From NCBI GenBank assembly GCA_003991915.1, contig RQTK01000797.1, positions 1 through 64,000 of the forward strand: a stretch of 64,000 nucleotides of DNA. The letters run 5' to 3'. How positions within the stretch are numbered: position 1 is the first letter of the stretch; each line of letters begins with the position of its first letter. This DNA comes from Elysia chlorotica. Lineage: Eukaryota; Mollusca; Gastropoda; Plakobranchidae. The notes under the pieces were generated by a model. It did no database searches. It was given only the letters and a program-made list of their open reading frames with translations, and was not told where the DNA came from. Shown piece after piece: positions 35,143 to 48,458 of this stretch. Made by a program: the position numbers and the translations under genes.

Positions 35143-35544
35143 TAATGNNNNNNNNNNNNNNNNNNNNNNNNNNNNNNNNNNNNNNNNNNNNNNNNNNNNN
35201 NNNNNNNNNNNNNNNNNNNNNNNNNNNNNNNNNNNNNNNNNNNNNNNNNNNNNNNNNNNNNNNNNNNNNNNNNNNNNNNNNNNNNNNNNNNNNNNNNNNN
35301 NNNNNNNNNNNNNNNNNNNNNNNNNNNNNNNNNNNNNNNNNNNNNNNNNNNNNNNNNNNNNNNNNNNNNNNNNNNNNNNNNNNNNNNNNNNNNNNNNNNN
35401 NNNNNNNNNNNNNNNNNNNNNNNNNNNNNNNNNNNNNNNNNNNNNNNNNNNNNNNNNNNNNNNNNNNNNNNNNNNNNNNNNNNNNNNNNNNNNNNNNNNN
35501 NNNNNNNNNNNNNNATNANGATGATGATGATGATGATGATGAGC

Positions 35545-35583
<39 letters not shown>

Positions 35584-35585
35584 CA
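34990..35585. repeat. (CA)n, (AAT)n and (GAT)n tracts around an N gap
   Basis: CA at about 34990-35022, AAT at about 35089-35140, unknown bases from 35148 to about 35519, then GAT to 35585. The gap is an assembly break within a repeat. Confidence 0.95.
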
Positions 35586-36091
35586 TGGTGATTATGACAA
35601 TTAGAATACAAGTACAAGTACAAGTACAAGTATATGCAAGAGTTAATAATATTCAGAGATGAGTCTTGCTGCACTCTTATCGGTACGGCAATCCATGATG
35701 ATGATGATGATCTCTCAGTTCACCTTTTATGTGAGAGGTCTTCCACTGGGTGATGATCTTTCATAATGGGGAAAGAGGGTTCTGGCCCAGCAAGATGAAC
35801 CCGAAAAACTTTGTAAAAGAAAGAACAACCAATACCGGTATGAAGGGAAACGGTGAAAAGTTAAAAACTGATGATCGTGTTTTCCTTTTAAACTGTATCA
35901 TTATTTTCCATGCACTAACCAGAAGTCATGAAAGCACAAAAACCCGATGGGATGAAAGAGATACGTCTTTCAACCTCAAGTAGAGTTGTTGATGGAATTG
36001 TTCGTTCCAATAATATTAGAACCTCGTATTCCTTGTAAGATGATAGAAAAAATAAAAAATAAAAAGTGACCGTCGTAAGCAAAAATTACGA

Positions 36092-36163
36092 TGACCCCGA
36101 CGTGATTTGAACACGCAACCTTCTGATCTGGAGTCAGACGCGCTACCGTTGCGCCACAGGGCC
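36092..36163 (-). tRNA. tRNA-Trp (CCA)
   Basis: 72 bases on the minus strand, starting GGCCCTGTGGCGCAACGG. The anticodon loop is in CTGACTCCAGATCAG, giving anticodon CCA for Trp, and the T arm is GCGTGTTCAAATCACGT. The acceptor stem closes with two G-U pairs and the discriminator is A. A- and B-box sequences are intact and a T run follows for pol III termination. The sequence is nearly the same as animal tRNA-Trp genes I know, so a working gene is likely. It lies 450 bases upstream of the SF3A3 start codon, on the opposite strand. Confidence 0.95.
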
Positions 36164-36614
36164 AGCTGATTGAAAAGGGCTTGTAATATATATAAAATAT
36201 ATTATTTTGACCGGTCATCATTTTCTCATTATTTGTTTTAGGAGAATTATAATTTTATTAAGATTTATTTTGAGGTTATTTCAGTAAGAATTATTTTTTG
36301 TTCCTCCAAATTCATTGTTTTTATATTTTATCTAACCTTTCATGTAACCTTTATGTTTTGTGTGTTACAATCGCGTTTAGACATGAGAGTTGTGACGCCA
36401 TTTTTTGTTTAGAAAACACTGAACAGCAATAACTTCCGGCTAAAACGAAACTTGACAAAATCGTAGGTTTTTCAATGTTTGCCAGTGTTTGGTATCTCTA
36501 AATAGTTATTTTCTTTGCAAATTACTGTTGCCCAAATTTATACACTTGTGAGTGTCATTTTGAGTTGACGTGTGCATGAGGTTTTTAACATAATACAGGT
36601 ATTTTTCGTTCAAT

Positions 36615-39032
36615 ATGGAATCCATTCTGGAACAGCAGAGGAGATGTCACGAAGAGAGAGAAAGAGTGATGGGGGCCATGACAAGTGAGATGCTATTGCA
36701 GAAAAAAACGGTAAGGCCTTTTCTTAAAAATTGGTTTAACGTCCAACACCAGCACTATATAGGCAATATTGCGGATGGGCCCCACGAATGATATCTGACA
36801 ATTTTGTGTGCTGCCATACATGAGACAGGGTGGGAATGCCAACCATTACTCAGTCCTGTCTCAGCCGGTCACATATAAGTAAAGACAAAACGGTGAATTT
36901 ATAGGTATAGATCTACCAAATTTATATTATTTGAAGAAATGACAGACAATAATCTATATTCTAGATCTAGATCTACATATTAAATACAAGACTATTAAAA
37001 AAATATGAAATTCAAGCTAAATCTCAAAGCCCATAAACGATTAAACGTCACGCACGGCGACAAATCATGTTCACTTTAGTTCACACAAGTGAGCAGCGAG
37101 CTCTAACTTCTAAGCCCATAAATCTTACACTCTTATCTGACAGCTCACCACGGGAGGCCAACCACCGTCTCTGGTCAGAAATTTTACCTGTGCTGCAGGA
37201 AAAGGCATTCGGATGGAATGCGTTAAATGTTATTTATACCCTTTTTAAACTACACTACTTGCAATGGGTAAATCTTTTTTTTTTTTTTATGTATTTAAAA
37301 AGACAAAATGTGCATCATTCTGTCGAATAAAGTGGAAAAATATATCACACACATGATACAAGTTTAAAATGACTCATTTCGTGACAACATTTTAATTTCA
37401 ATTCAAGGCAGTTGTTTAAATCAATCTTCTTTTTCTTCTTCTTCTTCTTCTTCTTCTTCTTCTTCTTCTTCTTCTTCTTTTTATTCTTCTTCTTCATGAT
37501 CACCTTCTTCTTTTCCATTAAATTCAATAGTTTCCAACATATTAAAAATGGATAAACCATGTATTATATTATTAATAATACTTAAAATATTGAAGAAATC
37601 TGTGTCTATGTATCGTTTTACCCTATTTATTCTATAGATATTAAAAGTATATCGGAATAAAATTTACAAACATCATTTTATAACAGGCTTTGCACAAAAT
37701 AGAACACTACATTTTCGCTATCCGCGTGCAGCACACACAATTTACATCTTTGTAAACTCGAAGAATATACAATTCTGTTATTTTAAGGAAAAATGTAATT
37801 TCTTCATGGTTACAAAGTGCTTAAATTAAAAATAACAATCATGGTAACTATTCCAGATTTCCATCAACCAATTAAAGTCATTATAGCGTTAGACATGAAA
37901 TATCTTTCCATATAAAATTTAGTTTCTCGGAAATGTTTATATTTGGAGAAATAACTAATAAAAACAAAACAATGATTTAATCTGAGTGTTTTAAAATGTG
38001 CTTTAAAATGAAGTGTGCAGTTTTGAATGATTTCCCCTAAAATTGTGCACAGGCAATGGGTTGGCACCTGCTTCGGGTGAAAAGTCGTAAACCTCCTGAT
38101 GACCCCTCGTGAGACGGTGGTTGTCGCTGGCCTGTCAGGGGTCTGGTTATTTATTGCTCAAAACTAAAGTGAACAGAATCGGTGCATTTTCGTCGCCGTG
38201 CACGCCATTGGTTTCTTTTTGTGGTCATGTACCTGTTAGTGTTAGCCTACGTGTTGCACTTTTTGTCGGTTATAAGGAAGATAAACAGTTGATATTCAAA
38301 GAAGCCATAATTAGGCTTAAGTTTAAGACATAGACTGACTGTCTGTTAATAAACTTCACTTTTGGGAAGGCAAGATTTAGGATAAGGTTCTAATTTTATT
38401 AAATTTTGAGAGAAAAAATTGTTAATTCCCCCATTTCTGTCTTTGTGAATTAAAGATGATGTTTGATTATTGTTGTTTTGTTTTTTTTCAGCAAAGAGAA
38501 CAAATAAACTCAGACCATAGACTGAAGATGCTTCATGATGTAAGTAACAACCCATGGTGTATACTTGGTGATGCTAATATTGTTGTCTATTTGAATTCTA
38601 ATTTATCAGCAATTTCTTTCTTTTTTTCTCTTATTCATGAAAAATACTCTGTACCTTTAATTTATTTAAATAACTTCGAAATCTACATTTATAGTTTACA
38701 TAATAATTTGTGCTCGTTCCATAGTATTAACTGCATCATATGACTGTTGTAACAATTTAAACAGAACTAATGGACATTACATTTTTAAAAGTCGTTTTCT
38801 TCACATGAAAAACTTGCACTGATAAGGTATTATACAGTTAAATATAGTTAAATTATTACACATACTTTGGTCATGATATTTAGTGTTTTATTTCATTATG
38901 TACCTTTTCCAGAGATACGCAGAGACAACAAATGAATTAAAGGAACTGTATGAAGATAATGATGGGTATGTTACATTTATTGTCTCAATATTTTGTCTTC
39001 CGCACTGAGTTCATATTGTAGTGTTCTTGTCA

Positions 39033-39111
<79 letters not shown>

Positions 39112-42100
39112 ATACATATACTCTCTTTCTATCCATCTATCTATCTCTTCTTTGCACATTCTGATGATTCTCTCTGTCTCTTTCTCCCCTTCATCTCTGC
39201 TTGCTTTGTGATCTTACAATAATTATTAGGTTATATGTATAATAATCTTTTTTTTTTAAAGGCTGCTGAGGCCAGCTTCATTGACAAATAGTTTTTGTTG
39301 TTGTTATTTTGTGTGTGGGGGGATTCCTTCCATAAAGTTTTTTTTTTTTTTTCAGAAATCTTTGATAGCTTATGGAAATTTCATATGTTTTCTGATTTAA
39401 ATCAATCGAATTAATTAGGAAGTGTGTTGAAAACAAGTCTTTTAACGTATCCATAAAAATTTCCTTTTCACTTCTGTCACTTTGTCAAGCTTTATTCCAA
39501 ATCTGCTGTTCAAACCAATGCAATGACTATGGGTTGGGTCCCTACAAAGCCCCATGTCAACCAAGTTGCATGCTCAACACAGCATTTTTAAAATTTGCTT
39601 GATATGGATATTTATATTTTCTTTTAAAACTTCATACCTCTAGTGTGAGGAAAGAAGAAATACAAACCCTGGCTGGTCCAAATGAGTATGCAGAATTCAA
39701 GAAGAGGCTCAATGTTATTGAAAGTTTCTACCGTCAGCATCCAAATGAGGTATTGTATTGTTTAATTTGTGGCAACTCATGCACTTAGTACGATTTAGCT
39801 ATGAGTAGGAAATAGTGACTATATCATAAATTATGTTCCTGTTTTGTTTTTTATTTAATTTGAAAATATCTATATCTTCAATATGTCTTTATGTTTGTTC
39901 ACTTTAAAGAAGTATGATTTCTTATTTACCATTGTTCCTAACTATAAGATAGTCAGTGCCATGTCTATTTCTCTAACTTTGTGTGTAGGAACTCTCATTA
40001 TTTCGGTTCTCTAATCAGTATATGTGCAAAAATGAAAGCGTAATGTAAAATAGGAACAAATAGCAAATGTTTTCAAATCAATTTTAAGAACATGTAGAGG
40101 ACTTCCGTCTAAAATACTTATATATTTTATGATTATAGGTCAGCATTCCAATGTCAATAGAGTTTGATGAACTGGCCAAGCAGAGAGAGAATCCACCTGA
40201 AGAGTCTTCAAGTAAGGACATGGAGTATTTAGTTGGGTTTTATTGATGGAGGATACAATGTTCAGTGATGCCCATGCGTTGTAATCCAATAAGCTATGTG
40301 GCTTTGCACAAAAGATGCGGTAAAATTATAAATAAAGATCCAGTTGGCATCTCTGAATGATTTTGAACCAGGGTCGTTTACATGTACTTACTTAAGCAGC
40401 TGTGTTATGGATAAGTCATGTTCTAACAATCTTGTAACCTTCTTTTATTTTGAAAGTATCATCAACATTAACCTTACCTGAGCAGTGAGTTTTTCCTGTA
40501 TCTTAGAGATTTTACAAACCTTTTTGTTGGTTTTTTAATTTCAAAGCATATAATTATGCTCTTTCTAATATTTGATAAAATACTTGGATTGTCCAAATCA
40601 CAAGTGACTTACAACTATTTTTTCTGGTGTTTTTTTTTTTTTTTTTTTTGGTTTACTATGAAGATTGTTTTAATGCTTTAGTGATTCTCCCTTCAGGATT
40701 TAAAGTTGATATTGTTTGTTTGCTTTTCAGACATGGTTGATTTCACTGATGAGGAGGGCTATGGAAAGTACCTGGACTTGCACAAATGTTATGAGACATA
40801 TTTGAATCTGAAAGGAATAGAGGTATAAATTGTATTGTATTGGATGGCCCTAATAATAACTTTTTTATGACCCAGTAAGTTGTAAAAAGCAAAGACTACT
40901 ATGTCATGATAGAAACTCATTATTGAAACTGTAAAACTTCAAACAAGATAATGATGGTGAAGAAGAAACATTTCTTTTTCAATGAATCAATATAATTTAT
41001 ACACTGACCCTGGAATTCTTGTGTTTAAAAATATAAGTTTTCTATGTGTCAATTAAAAGTTGTGACTGGGGGAAATTGAATATTTAATCAGGCATTGCAT
41101 ACCACACTTGATTGGACTTTAGTCTCAGTGTTTTTCAATTTTAAGTATTTCTTTATTTAGTTAACTGTTGTATTGCAGGTACATTTTAACAATAAAACAG
41201 AAATTTACTGAACAATTTATGTGCAACTCTCTGAAATTGATTTCATGAGGAAGTTGATATTTATTCATTTCTTTTCAGAGAATCGACTACATTACTTACT
41301 TGTCTACATTTGATCACCTTTATGATGTACCTAAGGAAAGGAAAAATGCATCATACAGAGAGTAAGTGTTACGTTATTTTAACATCCCAAAAATGTGCTC
41401 AAATATTTTGACCTGGCTTTCTGTTACCACATATTTCATGTTTTTCAAAGAAAAATTGAAAGAACAAAAAAAAACTCATTTTGTGGGTTTGGTTGTTTTT
41501 TGCTGTTATTTTATATGTTTTCCAAAATAATGCAAAGTTGTCAAATCCTTAGAGTGCAGTCAAACCAGCCCATTGTGACCACTGAAGATCATACCCAAAA
41601 GCCCCCAACTCTCTCTCTCTCTCTCACTCACTTTCTTGGTTTTTTTTCCCTATCCTGTCTAAAAAATGTTACTCTCACCTCGTTAAATTTTTGTCTTCCT
41701 CATTTTCACCTAATGGACAGGGGACATGAAAATTGGGCTGCTCCTAAAAGTTTTCCTTATGTCTTCCCCTACCCTCTTCAGTTACACAGACTGGCCTTTG
41801 AGGACAAGGCACTGACTGTGTTTTACAACCGACCATTCTTCGACCAACAGCCCTGGCAACTTTCCACCCACCCCCCTCTCGCTTTCTCTGTCTTGCTGGT
41901 GGTGCCATCAGTCCCTCGCAAATTACCTTACGCTAGAAACACATTGTCAATCATTTCCCTCGTCCCAATCCCTCTCTCACGCACAGCCTTGGTCATGGGC
42001 AGGTTTTTATCAGTTTTGATCAAATTATATGAAGCCTGCAATAGCATTTGGCATTTAGTCGCTCTGGGCAACAACAAAATATAAAAAAAATGCAAGGGAG

Positions 42101-45100
42101 TCAATGAAAAGTGGTCGCCATAGACAAGTTTGACTGTATAAATTATTGTGCTAGTGTTTAACTGTTAAGATTAAATACAATTTTTCTCAATCATGCAGGT
42201 ATTTGGTATTTTTGCTGGACTACTTAGGCGAGTACATCTCTAAAATAAAGCCACTGGTGGACCTCAGTGAGGTAAGAATAATATTATTGCAAGGCTACCA
42301 GATAACAAATTAATTTTTGAATTCAGGATATATCAGGCTATTTAACAGATGTTTTTTAACATAATTTTTTCACGCAGTAAGAAAGCTCATTGATTTTTTT
42401 TTCTTTTCAATATTAACACATTCCAGTGTGAATTTTGTAAATATCAACTTATAATGATGTCCTTGTGTCGTTAGCAGTCTTGTTTTGTGCCAGTCAAATA
42501 AATATGTGTATAGATAGCTTTTAAATTAGCATGAAAATATTTTTCTTTTTCAGTGGCTATCTTTAAATCAGTTGTGAGCCAAATTTTTGTTTGCTTTTCA
42601 TTAAGTTTATAACTAAACTCCATGTTTTGTTTTATTATTTTCTTAAGAAAGTCAGTGTTTATAAAAAAAAAAAATCTTTCTCTTTTTAGTGTTTGGTTTA
42701 ATCAAAACAGCAGGTGAATAAATCTTTCAAACGTGAAGGACAAAAAATTTTAGAAGAGAGTGCTAAATAATTGACAGATTTGAAGAATTAAAACAAGTAC
42801 ACTTCTTTTTCCACAGGAAGTGGAGCAAGTGCAATCAGAGTTTGAGAGGATCTGGATTGAGGGCATGTTCCCGGGATGGCCGGTCAGTACTGCTGAGAGT
42901 TGTTGTTTTTTTTAATTCATACGCAGGGGAAAATTGTGTTCAAATTCTCCTATGGCTTTAAAAATTGTGTTCAAATTCTCCTATGGCTTTAAAATATAAA
43001 TTTTAAACTCATGTCAATGTTGGTTGAGTTTTGAGACTCTGCCTCTATAGCTAAGCTTGTTTTATATCAAACAAAGGGGGTTGGAGTTACTTTTTGATGG
43101 GTTTTACCCCAAATAGAAAGTTAAAAGTTTTTAAAAAAAAGCAAAAACATGGAATCTCAGATCAGTGACAGAACTAAAAATAGTTGAATATTTTTTTATT
43201 ATTATTATTATTTTACAGAAAGAGGCGTCTGGTGCATTGACACATTCTGGTGCACATCTTGATCTCTCTGCTTTTTCATCATGGGAGGTGAGAAATTCAA
43301 GTTTGGCTCTTTTTATGTTAGCAGGTTCTGGTAAAACTTTTAAGATTTCTTCTTTTTACCAAAATTTGTTTTTTGTTGTGTTTTTTTGTTGTTGTTTTTA
43401 AATCCATTTATTGTACTGGACTTTTTGTTGACCTATGGTAATTTTTTCATGGAAAGCTCATGGTATTACAAATTCACAAATATTTAATGATTTTCATCTG
43501 GTGTCTAATGAATTCTTGTTTTCTTGCTAGTTATTCAGCTTTTAATGTTGTTTCTTCCTTTTGAGTTTTGGTATTAATTTAGCACTGTATTTCTATTATT
43601 AACGTAGATGTGATTCGTTTAAGAGTAAAACTTTTGTTTTTATCTGTATATATTATATCGAACTTGACAAAAACTGTATGTGAACATTTCTTTACTTTTA
43701 TATATATGTTGTCTCATATTTAAATATATTAGAGAAAGGTCATATAAACTAATCTAGAATCTTAGTCTATAAAAGTCGAGGTGTACATGGGCTAGTTGTT
43801 TAATCTGTTTATGTTGAAGAGATAAAAATCTAAAGAGCTCCTTCATTTTTTTTTTTTTTCTACAGGAATTGGCCTCATTGGGTTTGGATCGTTTGAAGTC
43901 TGCCTTGATGGCGCTTGGGGTGAAATGTGGAGGGTAGGTAAACCTGTGTTTTTCCATTTCATAATTATTTTTTCATTGCAATGGAGTGAAATAAAACAAA
44001 GAAGCATTATAAATTCATAACGTCTTTTCTATATGTTGATGAAGAAACTAGATTGGATGGAAAGGAAAAGTGTGAATACCTTTTTTAGATGTCATATGAT
44101 CCCTTTTGCAATTAAAAAAATTAATAAATTAGCTTGGTAAGATACATTATAGTGTAGTTGGTGTCAAATTCTGCCAAATCCTTTTCTGTATAATAATAAT
44201 AATAGTAGTAAACTTTATTTCCATAGCGCTGTACCCCAAACATACTTAGGCTCAGAGCGCTTCACAATAAAAATACATGATGTCGATTTTAATACAAATA
44301 GTAACAGTTTTACGTTATTATAGACCTATGCTAAATTAAAATGCTAGTATTTAGAACAGTAATACTAAATAATCATAATAATGCATTTGCATCTTAATAA
44401 CAATTATATGAACTTTACATATTATATGCCATTCAAAATATGGGGATTATTACTAAACCAATAGATCAGTACAATATATTTACTCAATAAACTTACAAAT
44501 TACAAATTTATTTTTAAAATATGACACAGTTTTTATTTGCATTAATTTCTGTTCAAAATAGAAATTAACAATTAAATTTTCTAACTTTACCTTTTATATA
44601 ATAATATAAAGCGAAGATCTTGAGTTTTGTTTTTTCTTCTTTGATTTTCATGCAGCACACTGGAACAGAGAGCTCAGAGGTTGTTCAGTACGAAGGGAAA
44701 AAGTCTTGATGAACTGGATCCAGCCCTGTTTGCAAAATCAAAGCCAGGAAAAGCAGGGAAAGCCAACAAAAGCAAGTAAGTTGCTTAATGTTTAGTGTCA
44801 TGCAAATTATCTGCAAAATCATAAAATCAGACAAGCGCTTTCAAAGTTTTTATTCACTTAATTGTATCTTGAGTCACTTCTCCACCACTAATTTAGATCT
44901 GACTTTCTCTTTTAATTAAAACAGAGACACGGAGAAGCAGCGCGAGATCGCTTTGCTGGAGGCACAGGTCTACAGGCTTGCGGAACTGTTAAGTGAGCAG
45001 CGCTCGTCGACCCGTGACAATGTGCAGAGGAAGCAGGCTCAGACAGGCGAGGAGAGAGAGGAATCCGATGAGGAAAAATTTGAAGAGTCAGATTCAGATG

Positions 45101-47580
45101 ATGATGGTGATGACACACCTTACAATCCAAAGGACTTGCCCCTTGGCTGGGATGGAAAGGTGTGAAGACTAGAAATTCTATGATGATAACTGGGTTTGTT
45201 TGTTTGTTTTAAGATTTTGGGGTAAGGTGCAGCAAAATTTTGGTTCTTTAAATATTTCTTTTCTTATACCTCTTTCAAAGTTTGGTAACATGGTTAAATT
45301 ATGTGAAAAGGACTATTCATGTTGTGCTTAACCTCTCAAATCATATACTTTTTCTCTATTAAACTCACCTTACAATGTAATGACTTTTTTTTTTTTTCGC
45401 TGCAGCCAATTCCATACTGGTTGTACAAACTCCACGGCCTGAACTTAACATACACCTGTGAGATATGTGGAAATTATGCTTACAAAGGACCAAAAGCATT
45501 TCAGAGACATTTTGCAGTAAGCTGTTTTTTATTCACCTGTTCTATTTTGCAGAGATAAAAAGAAGAAAAAACAAATTTTTCCTTTGGGGAAAGCATATCA
45601 ACTTACGACATTTGCTGGTGTAGTGGATTTAAAATATGATGTGCAATTGTTTTACTTTTAATTTTATCAACGATCTGAAGAGGTTAAACAGAAATGTTCA
45701 AGAGATATTTGTACTTTTTTTTTCTGGACCATTATCGGATACATAGACCATGGTGGTGGCACTATTTTCCAATTGCACACCTCCTTTGTTTTATATTCTT
45801 TATCATGTTGCCTTTTTTGAGAACCTAAATGGATATCGTTGTGTTGAGTTTACATAAGTTGTTTATCAATTGGATGGGTTGGATTGTTGTTCTTTCAGTG
45901 GTTGTAGTACTTAGAAATTGGAAGGCAGGGAAAGATAATATTGATCATACACATGAGAGATGTTTGTAGGTTTAAAATGAAAACTCCCTACAACTTTCAA
46001 AATACAATTTATAATAACATGTATGCATGATCACAAAGCTCCATGTTCTTAGATTTATGATGCGGTCCAGTTGATTAAGTTCATCATATAAATATGAGGC
46101 AATTATGATAATTTGTTAATCCCCCACCCGATTTTCCAATATATTTTGTTGTTTGCTTTCAGGAATCAAGACACGCTCTTGGCATGAGATGTCTGGGTAT
46201 ACCCAACACTGCTCATTTTGCCAATGTAACATCCATTGAAGACGCTTTGGCCTGTAAGTGTATTTTATTAAATTTTACTTTTTAAAATTAAATGGTGTCA
46301 ACAAAATTATATAAACAGCTATATTGGGAGTGAAAATTTCATGGATTAACGGAAAAATATCATCAAAATTACAATTATGGTTTAAAATTTTGAAGTATGT
46401 TTTTTCTACATGTTATCTTTATAATGCTTTAATATTTTTGTTCATATGCTTCAGTCCTTGTTTACCATAAAGTATTGTTGGGGAAAGGGGTGGGCTCGAC
46501 TGATTTTGTCTCTCAAAATATCTTAATTTTAAATTTGACACAGGCTGCTTTACGAGTCTGAATTTCTTAACTCGTGTAATAGATCATTTAAACTTTGAAA
46601 TTAATTTGAACAATGTCTTTTGTCAATTAAAAAAAACAACAGTGTGGACCCGAATCAAATCTGGCAAAGAATCTGAAAGGTGGAAGGCTGACACAGAGGT
46701 AAAGATTGTTTTCTTCTTTTTTTTTTTTTTCTTCTTTTTTAGCCATCCTTTTATATGTCTTGAGAAGCTCTTGTACTTTTCTCACAACACATTTTAGTCT
46801 AAAATGTTCGACCAAAATGTTTTCTATCACAGTATCAGTATCACTTAGCTCAGTTCGACCTTCATGGGCTAAATTGAAAAAGTTGAAGTCATACAATATA
46901 GAGGCCTCTACTTTGGAACAGTTTTAATACCCACCCTGTCTATATAAACCTGCTGTAAAACATTTTTCTTGTTTGTTTTTACATTTCTAAGGCCTGAGCC
47001 CAGGTTGAACACAATATGCAGAGGCAAATAAATACAGATAAAATAGAGGGAAAATGGTTGGTCTGTTTATACTGTATCCGACTTGAAGTCAACTGTCCGA
47101 GGTCAGTCAGATTGGGGTGCTGCTTGCAGCTGAATCAAATGAGACCCATGCCTTGTTATGTCTGTACAATGTATGTTTACTCATAACATCATGAAGGCGA
47201 CACACTGACGGGCACAGTATATCTTCTTTTTTCAATACTTCAACTGACTTCAATTTGCTAGCAACAAATGTTCGGGCTCCTAAGAGTGTTTTTTGGGCCT
47301 TAACATTGATTTAAGAACCTATCTAAAGCTCTCTTCATCAGTCTATGAAATAAACTCCTTCATACATCCTTTTCCCATTTCGGTCAGCTCTTAGAGCCCA
47401 AAAATAATTTGTGTAAGACTTGTTTTAGGATGCAGTGCTGTATGTGAAATGCCTTTTTTTAAAGTGTTTTGTTAATGTTTTGTTTTGTTTTTTATTCATC
47501 AGGAAGAGTATGAGGACTCGCAAGGGAATATCATCAATAAGAAGATGTACACACTTCTTAAGAAAGAGGGGATTCTTTAA
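36615..47580 (+). CDS. SF3A3: Splicing factor 3A subunit 3 (SF3a60), complete
   Basis: SF3A3 is part of the SF3a complex of the U2 snRNP, needed for branch-site recognition in the nucleus. Seventeen coding exons: 36615-36710, 38492-38539, 38913-38965, 39644-39749, 40139-40211, 40731-40822, 41279-41361, 42199-42271, 42817-42882, 43219-43287, 43866-43933, 44656-44775, 44925-45159, 45406-45516, 46163-46253, 46643-46698 and 47503-47580. All borders are GT-AG and phases agree, giving 505 residues against about 501 in vertebrates. Landmarks are [90 protein letters not shown], an acidic stretch, [20 protein letters not shown]-type residues and a matrin-type zinc finger ([19 protein letters not shown], then ESRH). 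Confidence 0.97.
36727..36895 (-). mobile_element. SINE, minus strand, head missing
   Basis: TTGGTTTAACGTCCAACACC and CACTATATAGGCAATATTGC begin the reversed tail, followed by CTGTCTCAGCCGGTCACAT of the body. The head is missing. Confidence 0.7.
37424..37492. repeat. (TTC)n microsatellite
   Basis: About 20 TTC units with minor interruptions. Confidence 0.95.
38966..39643. other. SF3A3 intron 3 with CT/CA microsatellite
   Basis: A CT run and an adjoining CA run at about 39036-39111; no other feature is recognised. Confidence 0.8.
39750..41278. other. SF3A3 introns 4 to 6
   Basis: Apart from exons 5 (40139-40211) and 6 (40731-40822) this stretch is AT-rich intron without recognised repeats or genes. 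Confidence 0.7.
41557..42136. mobile_element. Non-autonomous DNA transposon-like element with inverted ends
   Basis: The left end CAGTCAAACC and the right end, read on the other strand, CAGTCAAACT start an imperfect inverted repeat of about 27 bases; both contain GACCACT at the same spacing. The interior is richer in C than the flanking intron. No transposase motif is recognised. A clean target-site duplication was not found, so the superfamily is open. It lies in SF3A3 intron 7. Confidence 0.5.
42272..42816. other. SF3A3 intron 8, nothing else recognised
   Basis: AT-rich intron without recognisable elements. Confidence 0.7.
42930..42991. repeat. Exact 31-bp tandem duplication in an SF3A3 intron
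   Basis: Two adjacent identical 31-base units, each with AAATTGTGTTCAAATTCTCC. Confidence 0.95.
43288..43865. other. SF3A3 intron 10, nothing else recognised
   Basis: T-rich intron without recognisable elements. Confidence 0.7.
44190..44290. repeat. Interspersed repeat fragment with GCGCT-rich tail motif
   Basis: AAACTTTATTTCCATAGCGC followed by CTCAGAGCGCTTCACAAT, beside AAT/AGT triplets. This motif pair is familiar from 3' ends of interspersed repeats in many invertebrate genomes; the exact family cannot be named here. Confidence 0.4.
45517..46162. other. SF3A3 intron 14, nothing else recognised
   Basis: AT-rich intron without recognisable elements. Confidence 0.7.
46699..47502. other. 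SF3A3 intron 16, nothing else recognised
   Basis: Intron before the last coding exon; no repeat or hidden exon is recognised. Confidence 0.7.
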
Positions 47581-47736
47581 TTTCATTCAATTTTTGTATG
47601 TTAATTGACATTTTTAACTGCCTGTTTTTACCATTTGTTTCATTTTTGGATCATTTAAACATTGTATTGCTGAAAAAGCTTCTGTATTTTGCTAATATCA
47701 ATTTGCAGATCCAGTAACTATTAGCAGTACAGTCAG

Positions 47737-47742
47737 AATAAA
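47737..47742 (+). terminator. Polyadenylation signal of SF3A3, copy 1
   Basis: AATAAA 157 bases after the stop codon, followed by a TG/T-rich region; the likely main cleavage site. Confidence 0.6.
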
Positions 47743-48452
47743 GGTTGTCACATGAAATATGCTTTCTTTCTGTTTTTTGTTTTGTCTTTTTGTTTTAATT
47801 CCTTGTTTATTCTATAAAATGAAGCTTGTGTCAGTGAGGTGAGCAACATGTGAACTAAGCTCATACATGTAATGCCGTTCAGAAGTTTTAATTTTAATGC
47901 TTGCTGATTATTGAGCATCCCTTATTTCATTGGGTCTTTTTTTTTTTTTATTAATGTATTTGTATAAAACGTGTTAAACTTGCAAATCATGTAACTAAAT
48001 TGGATGAAAGTTAAAACTTGTGAATTGGTATCACAAGAAAAAACAAAAAGAACAACTTTGATAATTAAAATTTCTCAACAAAATTTTGCAATTGGATAAG
48101 GTTATTTTTTTTTCTTTGGCTCTATTACAGTGGAACTAATTTAGTCTTTCTGGTTTGATGATGAGCAATAGGCCTTGCAAAAGTACTATTGATCAAGCAG
48201 CCCAAGTAATGCTTTCAGAAAAAATTGGGTTGGGAGTAGGTAGCTTTAAGCTGCAAACAAGCAGCGAGGAACAGATTCAACACTTATCTCCAGCCGAAAG
48301 TATGATATGTTAATTGACATTTTTAACTGCCTGTTTTTACCATTTGTTTCATTTTTGGATCATTTAAACATTGTATTGCTGAAAAAGCTTCTGTATTTTG
48401 GTAATAACTAATATCAATTTGCAGATCCAGTAACTATTAGCAGTACAGTCAG

Positions 48453-48458
48453 AATAAA
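48453..48458 (+). terminator. Polyadenylation signal of SF3A3, duplicated copy
   Basis: The equivalent AATAAA in the second 3' UTR unit; it could serve a longer transcript. Confidence 0.45.

Larger units (their letters stand above)
31321..36091. other. Intergenic region between ferredoxin and tRNA-Trp/SF3A3
   Basis: No protein-coding exon is recognised. It holds two decayed SINEs, a 0.97-kb inverted repeat, CA/AAT/GAT microsatellites and an N gap. Confidence 0.65.
36711..38491. other. SF3A3 intron 1 with SINE and GAA tract
   Basis: It contains a minus-strand SINE, an AGATCTAG cluster at about 36961-36975, a TTC microsatellite and two related, oppositely oriented segments (about 37040-37200 and 38090-38210). 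No exon is recognised. Confidence 0.65.

Noticed and set aside
41395-42084. 229-residue open frame in SF3A3 intron 7
   Set aside because: No recognised domain, composition typical of pyrimidine-rich intron, and it overlaps a repeat-like element with inverted ends.
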